A stretch of DNA of 64,000 nt, from the NCBI GenBank assembly GCA_963797835.1, contig CAWCRN010000003.1:1-64000 (forward strand), written 5' to 3'. Source of the DNA: JBDTSW01 sp963797835 (GTDB taxonomy: Bacteria > Actinomycetota > Thermoleophilia > Solirubrobacterales > 70-9). The notes under the pieces are model-generated. The model was given only the letters and a program-made list of their open reading frames with translations. It ran no database searches and had not been told where the DNA came from. The translations under genes were made by a program, and so were the position numbers. Positions 60,623-64,000 of the stretch are shown piece after piece (position 1 is the stretch's first letter; each line of letters starts with the position of its first letter).

Positions 60623-61075
60623 CTACAGCGCCTTGCGCAGGTAGACGAGGTAGCCCTCGCCGGGAGGGCGGCGGTCGAACTCGACGTAGCCGATCCGCTC
60701 GTAGAGCTCCAGGTTCTCCGACATCAGCTCGTGCGTCATGAGGTAGATGGAGTCGAACCCTGCGCTCCGGGCCTCGGCCTCGGCGTACTCGAGTAGGGCC
60801 CTCCCCACCCCGCTCCCCTGATGCGCGGGATCGACGGCGACGTTGTCGACGAAGAACCCCTCGTCGTCGGTGCCGAGGACGAGCAGGCCGGCGACCGCGC
60901 CGCCGCGCTCGGCGACCGTGACCCGCTGGGTGCGAACGACCTCGGCGTAGTCGTCGGTGAGCGGCCGCGGCGGGCCGCCGATCCGTTCGACGTAGTGCCC
61001 GTATCCCGCCTGGACCAGCTCGGTCAGCCGGGGCACGTCCGCCGCGGTGGCGGGCCGAAGCGACACGGCGCTCAT
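60623..61075 (-). CDS. GNAT-family N-acetyltransferase
   Basis: A 150-residue acetyl-CoA-dependent transferase. VSLRPATAADVPRLTELVQAGYGHY opens the fold; FVDNVAVDPAHQGSGVGRALLEYAEAEA is the CoA-binding motif (Q-x-x-G-x-G), and LYERIGYVEFDRR the closing strand. ATG 61075 overlaps the sigma gene's TGA (ATGA), so it is the last gene of the ECF42 operon. Substrate unknown. Confidence 0.88.
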   Translation of the reverse strand: MSAVSLRPATAADVPRLTELVQAGYGHYVERIGGPPRPLTDDYAEVVRTQRVTVAERGGAVAGLLVLGTDDEGFFVDNVAVDPAHQGSGVGRALLEYAEAEARSAGFDSIYLMTHELMSENLELYERIGYVEFDRRPPGEGYLVYLRKAL

Positions 61076-62251
61076 TCGCCCAACTCTGCCAGCCGCCGCT
61101 CGAGGAAGGCGCGCTCGGCGTCGGAGCGGACAAGCTCGATGGCCCGGCGGTAGGCCGCGCGCGCCTCGTCGCTGCGGTCGAGCCTGCGCAGCAGCTCGGC
61201 GCGGGTGGCGTGGAGGTAGTGGTAGGAGTCGAGGTCAAGGGCGTCCGCCAGGGCCAGCGCGGCCTCGGCGTCCCCGGCCTCACCGATGGCCACGGCCCGG
61301 TTCAGCTCCACGACGGGCGAGCCGGTGAGCCGGGCCAGCTCGCCGTAAAGGGCCGCGAGCTGCGGCCAGTCCTGGGGCTCGCCGGCGTGCAGGGCCGCGA
61401 TCGCCGCCTGGAGCACGTAGGGGCCGCGACCGCCGAGGGCCAGCGCCCGGTCGAGCGCGGCCTTCCCCTCGGCGATCTGGCCGTGGTCCCAGAGCGAGCG
61501 GTCCTGGTCTTCGCAGGAGCACCACGGCGCCGTCGGCGAACCGCGCGTCGCGGCGTGCGTCGTTCACCAGCATCAGGGCGAGCAGCCCGTGCACCTCGGG
61601 CTCGTCGGGCATCAGCTCGGCGAGCGCGCGGCCGAGCCGGATCGCCTCCGACGCGAGGTCGGAGCGGCCGCCATAGCCCTCGTTGAAGATCAGGTAGACC
61701 ACGGCGAGCACGGCGGCGAGCCGGTCGGGGAGCAGGTGGTCCGCCGGGACGCGGAACGGGATCCCGGCGACCTTGACCTTGTGCTTGGCCCGGACGAGCC
61801 GCTTTGCCATGGTCTCCCGCGGGACGAGGAAGGCGCCCGCGATCTCGTCGGTAGTCAGCCCGCCCAGCGTGCGGAGCGTGAGCGCGACCTGGGAGTCCAG
61901 GGCGAGCGCGGGATGGCAGCAGGTGAAGATGAGCTCCAGGCGCTCGTCGGGGATGGTGGTCTCGTCGTCGATCTCGTTCTCCATGGCCTCGGGCACGTCG
62001 AGCAGGCGGGTCTTCGCGGCGAGCGTGCGATCGCGGCGGATGCGGTCGATCGCGCGGTTGCGGGCGGTCGTGACGAGCCAGGCGCGGGGGTTGGCCGGCG
62101 TCCCGTCATCGGGCCAGCGCTCGGCGGCGACCGTGAACGCCTCCTGAGCGGCCTCCTCGGCGAGGTCGAAGTCGCCGAGGAAGCCGATCAGGCCGGCGAG
62201 GACGCGGCCCCACTCGTCGCGGAAGACCTCTTCCAGCGCCGCGTCGGACAA
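61072..62251 (-). CDS. ECF42-type sigma factor (SigJ-like, TPR-like C-terminus), one frameshift
   Basis: About 393 residues. ATG 62251 starts MSDAALEEVFRDEWGRVLAG; region 2 is FDLAEEAAQEAFTVAAERW, PANPRAWLVTTARNRAIDRIRR; region 4 is LEL IFTCCHPALALDSQVAL then LTLRTLGGLTTDEIAGAFLVPRETMAKRLVRAK. The frame breaks near 61509-61516 (one extra base) and resumes EDQDRSLWDHGQIAEGKAAL into the ECF42 C-terminal extension (LQAAIAALHAGEPQDW, SPVVELNRAVAIGEAGDAEAAL). Its usual partner, a YCII DGPF protein, is the gene just upstream (3-base gap). ECF42 proteins have no classical anti-sigma. Confidence 0.87.
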
Positions 62252-62254
62252 CGG

Positions 62255-62614
62255 CTACCGCTCGACGATCGGACGCACCTCGATCGCCCCGCCCAGGCGG
62301 GCGGCGGGGATGCGCGCCGCCAGCTCGATCGCGGCGTCGAGGTCGTCGGCGTCGAAGAAGAGGTAGCCGCCGAGCGCCTCCTTGGTCGCGACGAACGGGC
62401 CGTCGGTCGTCAGCGTCTCCCGGTCGGACACGCGCACGGTGGTCGCCGTCTCCGGGGCCTCCATCTGGACGCCCGGAGTGACGCCGGCCGTCTGGTTGAT
62501 CGCCTGATAGTCGGCGTAGACGGCCTTCTGCTCGTCCTCCGAGAGCTGCGCCCAAGCCTCGGGGTCGTTGGGCGTCGGCGTCGAGCCCTGGTGGATCAAC
62601 AGCATGTACTTCAT
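62255..62614 (-). CDS. YCII-related DGPF-domain protein (ECF42 partner)
   Basis: A 119-residue protein. ATG 62614 has AAGGAGGAACC right before; MKYMLLIHQGSTPTPND, TLTTDGPFVATKEALGGYLFFDADDLDAAIELAARIP is the defining DGPF box, and GAIEVRPI the end. Proteins of this type are always found next to ECF42 sigma genes and modify or sense small ligands; exact chemistry unknown. Start of operon 62255-60623. A TGTCCA-N17-CGTC promoter lies 33-59 bases upstream. Confidence 0.9.
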   Translation of the reverse strand: MKYMLLIHQGSTPTPNDPEAWAQLSEDEQKAVYADYQAINQTAGVTPGVQMEAPETATTVRVSDRETLTTDGPFVATKEALGGYLFFDADDLDAAIELAARIPAARLGGAIEVRPIVER

Positions 62615-62646
62615 GGTTCCTCCTTCGGGGGGATTGTCCCCTGGGA

Positions 62647-62673
62647 GACGAACGAGGGACGCGGAGATGGACA
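62647..62673 (-). promoter_or_regulatory. Candidate ECF42-type promoter upstream of DGPF gene
   Basis: On the minus strand TGTCCA, 17 bases, CGTC. The ECF42 target promoter is TGTCGA/CGTC-like, so this fits with one mismatch, placed 33 bases before the DGPF ATG. Suggests autoregulation. Confidence 0.55.
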
Positions 62674-62704
62674 CCCCGGGCGCCGATCGGCGCCCGGGGG
62701 CCGC

Positions 62705-64000
62705 TTATGCCGCCTCGGAGTACGCCGGCTCGACCCGGCGCATGTCGCCGACCTCGGCCTCCTGCGCGGACTCCTGGCCCGCGGGGGGCTCGGAGCGCAG
62801 GACGGTGAGGGCGATGGCGATCGCGGTCACGACGAGGCCGGCCGCGATTACGAAGGCGAGCCGGTAGCCGTCGGTGAGTGCCGAGGCGGCGGGCTCGCCG
62901 CTCTCGATGAGCGTGTCGGTGCGAGTGGTCGAGAGGGTCGCGAGGACGGCCAGCCCGAGGGCGCCGCCCACCTGGAGGCTGGTGTTGACGAGCCCCGACG
63001 CGAGACCCGCATCGGCGGGGCCGGCGCTCGACATCGCGAGCGTCGCAAGCGAGGGGAACGAGAGCCCGGCGCCGATCCCGAACAGGACCATCGACGGCAA
63101 CAGGTCGGAGACGTAGGAGGCGTCGACCCCGACCCGGGAGAAGAGGACGAGGCCGGCGGCGACCAGGACGAGCCCCGGAAGCAGCGTCGCCCTCGCGCCG
63201 TAGCGCATGTTGAGGTTGGCGGAGAACCCGAGGGAGAGGACGCCGATCAGGAGCGCCACGGGCAGGAACGCGAGCCCGATCTCGAGCGCGTCGTAGCCCA
63301 GCACACGCTCCATGTAGAGGCTGCCGAGGAAGAACATCCCGAACATCCCGGCGACCATCAGCATCTGGATCAGGTTCGCGCCCGAGACGTTGTGGTTGCG
63401 GAAGATCCGAAGCGGGATCAGCGGGTTCTTCGCGGTGCTCTCGCGGGCGATGAAGGCGGCCATGAGTGCGAGCGCCGCGGCGCCGAAGCCCAGCGTCTGC
63501 GCCGAGCCCCAGCCGACCTCGGCGGCCTCGACGATCGTGTAGACCAGGAGCATCAGCGAGCCGGTGACCAGCACCGCGCCCAGGACGTCGGCGCCGTGGC
63601 CGAAGCCAATCCCGCGGTCGCGGGCGATCAGCCGCAGCGCCAGGAGCGCAGTGAGGAAACCGATCGGCAGGTTGACAAAGAAGATCCAGTGCCAGTTGAT
63701 CGCCTCCGTGAGGACACCACCGGCCAGGAGCCCGATCGAGGCACCGGCGGAGGCGACGAAGCTGTAGACGCCGATCGCCTTCGCCTGCTCGCGCGGCTCG
63801 GGGAACATCGTCACGATCATCCCGAGGATGACCGCCGAGGTGAGCGCGCCGCCGGCGCCCTGGATGAAGCGGGCCGCGATCAGCACTTCCTGGCTCTGCG
63901 CGAGCGCGCACGCCAGAGACGCCGCGACGAACACGCCCAGGCCGGCGAGGAAGACGCCCCGGCGGCTGATCAGGTCGCCGAGGCGCCCGGCGAGTAGCAA
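62705..64000 (-). CDS. DHA2-family MFS transporter, N-terminus cut by window edge
   Basis: At least 431 residues of a 14-helix MFS drug exporter. Visible: AGRLGDLISRRGVFLAGLGVFVAASLACALAQ (motif A half), IQGAGGALTSAVILGMIVTMF, FVASAGASIGLLAGGVLTEAINWHWIFFVNLPIGF (motif C), FRNHNVSGANLIQML. Tail: ESAQEAEVGDMRRVEPAYS. The first two to three helices and the start lie beyond the window. It follows no clear regulator here; the DGPF-ECF42 operon begins 90 bases downstream of its end. Confidence 0.87.
   Translation of the reverse strand: MLLAGRLGDLISRRGVFLAGLGVFVAASLACALAQSQEVLIAARFIQGAGGALTSAVILGMIVTMFPEPREQAKAIGVYSFVASAGASIGLLAGGVLTEAINWHWIFFVNLPIGFLTALLALRLIARDRGIGFGHGADVLGAVLVTGSLMLLVYTIVEAAEVGWGSAQTLGFGAAALALMAAFIARESTAKNPLIPLRIFRNHNVSGANLIQMLMVAGMFGMFFLGSLYMERVLGYDALEIGLAFLPVALLIGVLSLGFSANLNMRYGARATLLPGLVLVAAGLVLFSRVGVDASYVSDLLPSMVLFGIGAGLSFPSLATLAMSSAGPADAGLASGLVNTSLQVGGALGLAVLATLSTTRTDTLIESGEPAASALTDGYRLAFVIAAGLVVTAIAIALTVLRSEPPAGQESAQEAEVGDMRRVEPAYSEAA

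Noticed and set aside
1..64000. CRISPR array, prophage or insertion sequence
   Set aside because: No regularly spaced repeats, transposase, integrase or phage structural genes were found; the DUF222-HNH gene alone is not evidence of mobility.

Overview
The window reads as chromosomal DNA of a high-GC actinobacterium. Secreted-protein styles (a CSLREA / choice-of-anchor beta-helix protein, a 'GPADIRDGAV...SEVKDATIKEPDL' repeat protein, a Rho_N 'plasmid stabilization' protein), a DUF222-HNH gene, several ECF sigma factors and many GTG/TTG starts coupled through GTGA/ATGA/TTGA overlaps point to Thermoleophilia (Solirubrobacterales-like). That placement is inference. No phage, IS element, CRISPR array or rRNA was seen. 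One tRNA (Gly-CCC) is present. No stretch longer than 300 bases lacks a gene.

Layout. 0-6.3 kb: proline catabolism (PRODH plus the start of P5C dehydrogenase) behind an NDH-2-like flavoprotein, a ZIP metal transporter, an MgtE-like Mg transporter, small proteins, and a His-rich DUF4396 membrane protein with a CsoR-type palindrome at its start. 6.3-10.6 kb: a short oligopeptide-binding-like lipoprotein, SecG and cytochrome c maturation genes (ccmE, ccmF, a ccmI-like protein). The partners ccmG and ccmH lie at 34.0-35.1 kb. 10.6-12.7 kb: an SDR and an alkaline phosphatase. 12.7-27.6 kb: the most distinctive block. A GntR/FCD regulator is divergent from a class III aminotransferase and heads a tightly overlapping run: divergent enolase, divergent glycerate 2-kinase, polyamine-type ABC importer with two tandem binding proteins, PYROXD2-like flavoprotein, a second class III aminotransferase, and an alpha-oxoamine synthase, followed by a hydrolase. 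It looks like a dedicated uptake and catabolic route ending in a glycerate-like product and PEP.

27.7-35.8 kb: hydrolase, DNA polymerase IV, DUF222-HNH protein, VOC protein, berberine-bridge flavoprotein, tRNA-Gly, ccmG-ccmH and a decayed secreted protein. 35.8-40.5 kb: an operon encoding a small soluble protein, a small lipoprotein, an ECF-type sigma factor that appears fused to a zinc-finger/transmembrane anti-sigma-like tail, and a large secreted Ig-like protein. 40.7-48 kb: a beta-helix surface protein, a Rho_N protein, an ECF41 sigma factor with a matching promoter, a DHA2 efflux pump, another ECF sigma factor, a hydrolase and an LLM flavoenzyme. 48-51.9 kb: PAP2, DedA, GDPD, UPF0104-type and MarR genes plus a PPOX remnant. 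52-59.3 kb: two histidine kinases, two response regulators and an MMPL transporter. 59.5-64 kb: SRPBCC and DUF1761 proteins, GNAT, an ECF42 sigma factor with its DGPF partner, and a DHA2 pump cut by the window end.

Many otherwise normal genes are interrupted by single-base indels (positions given per gene). The simplest reading is indel errors in the sequence rather than mass gene decay, but two genes at 35-38.7 kb carry so many that real decay is possible.
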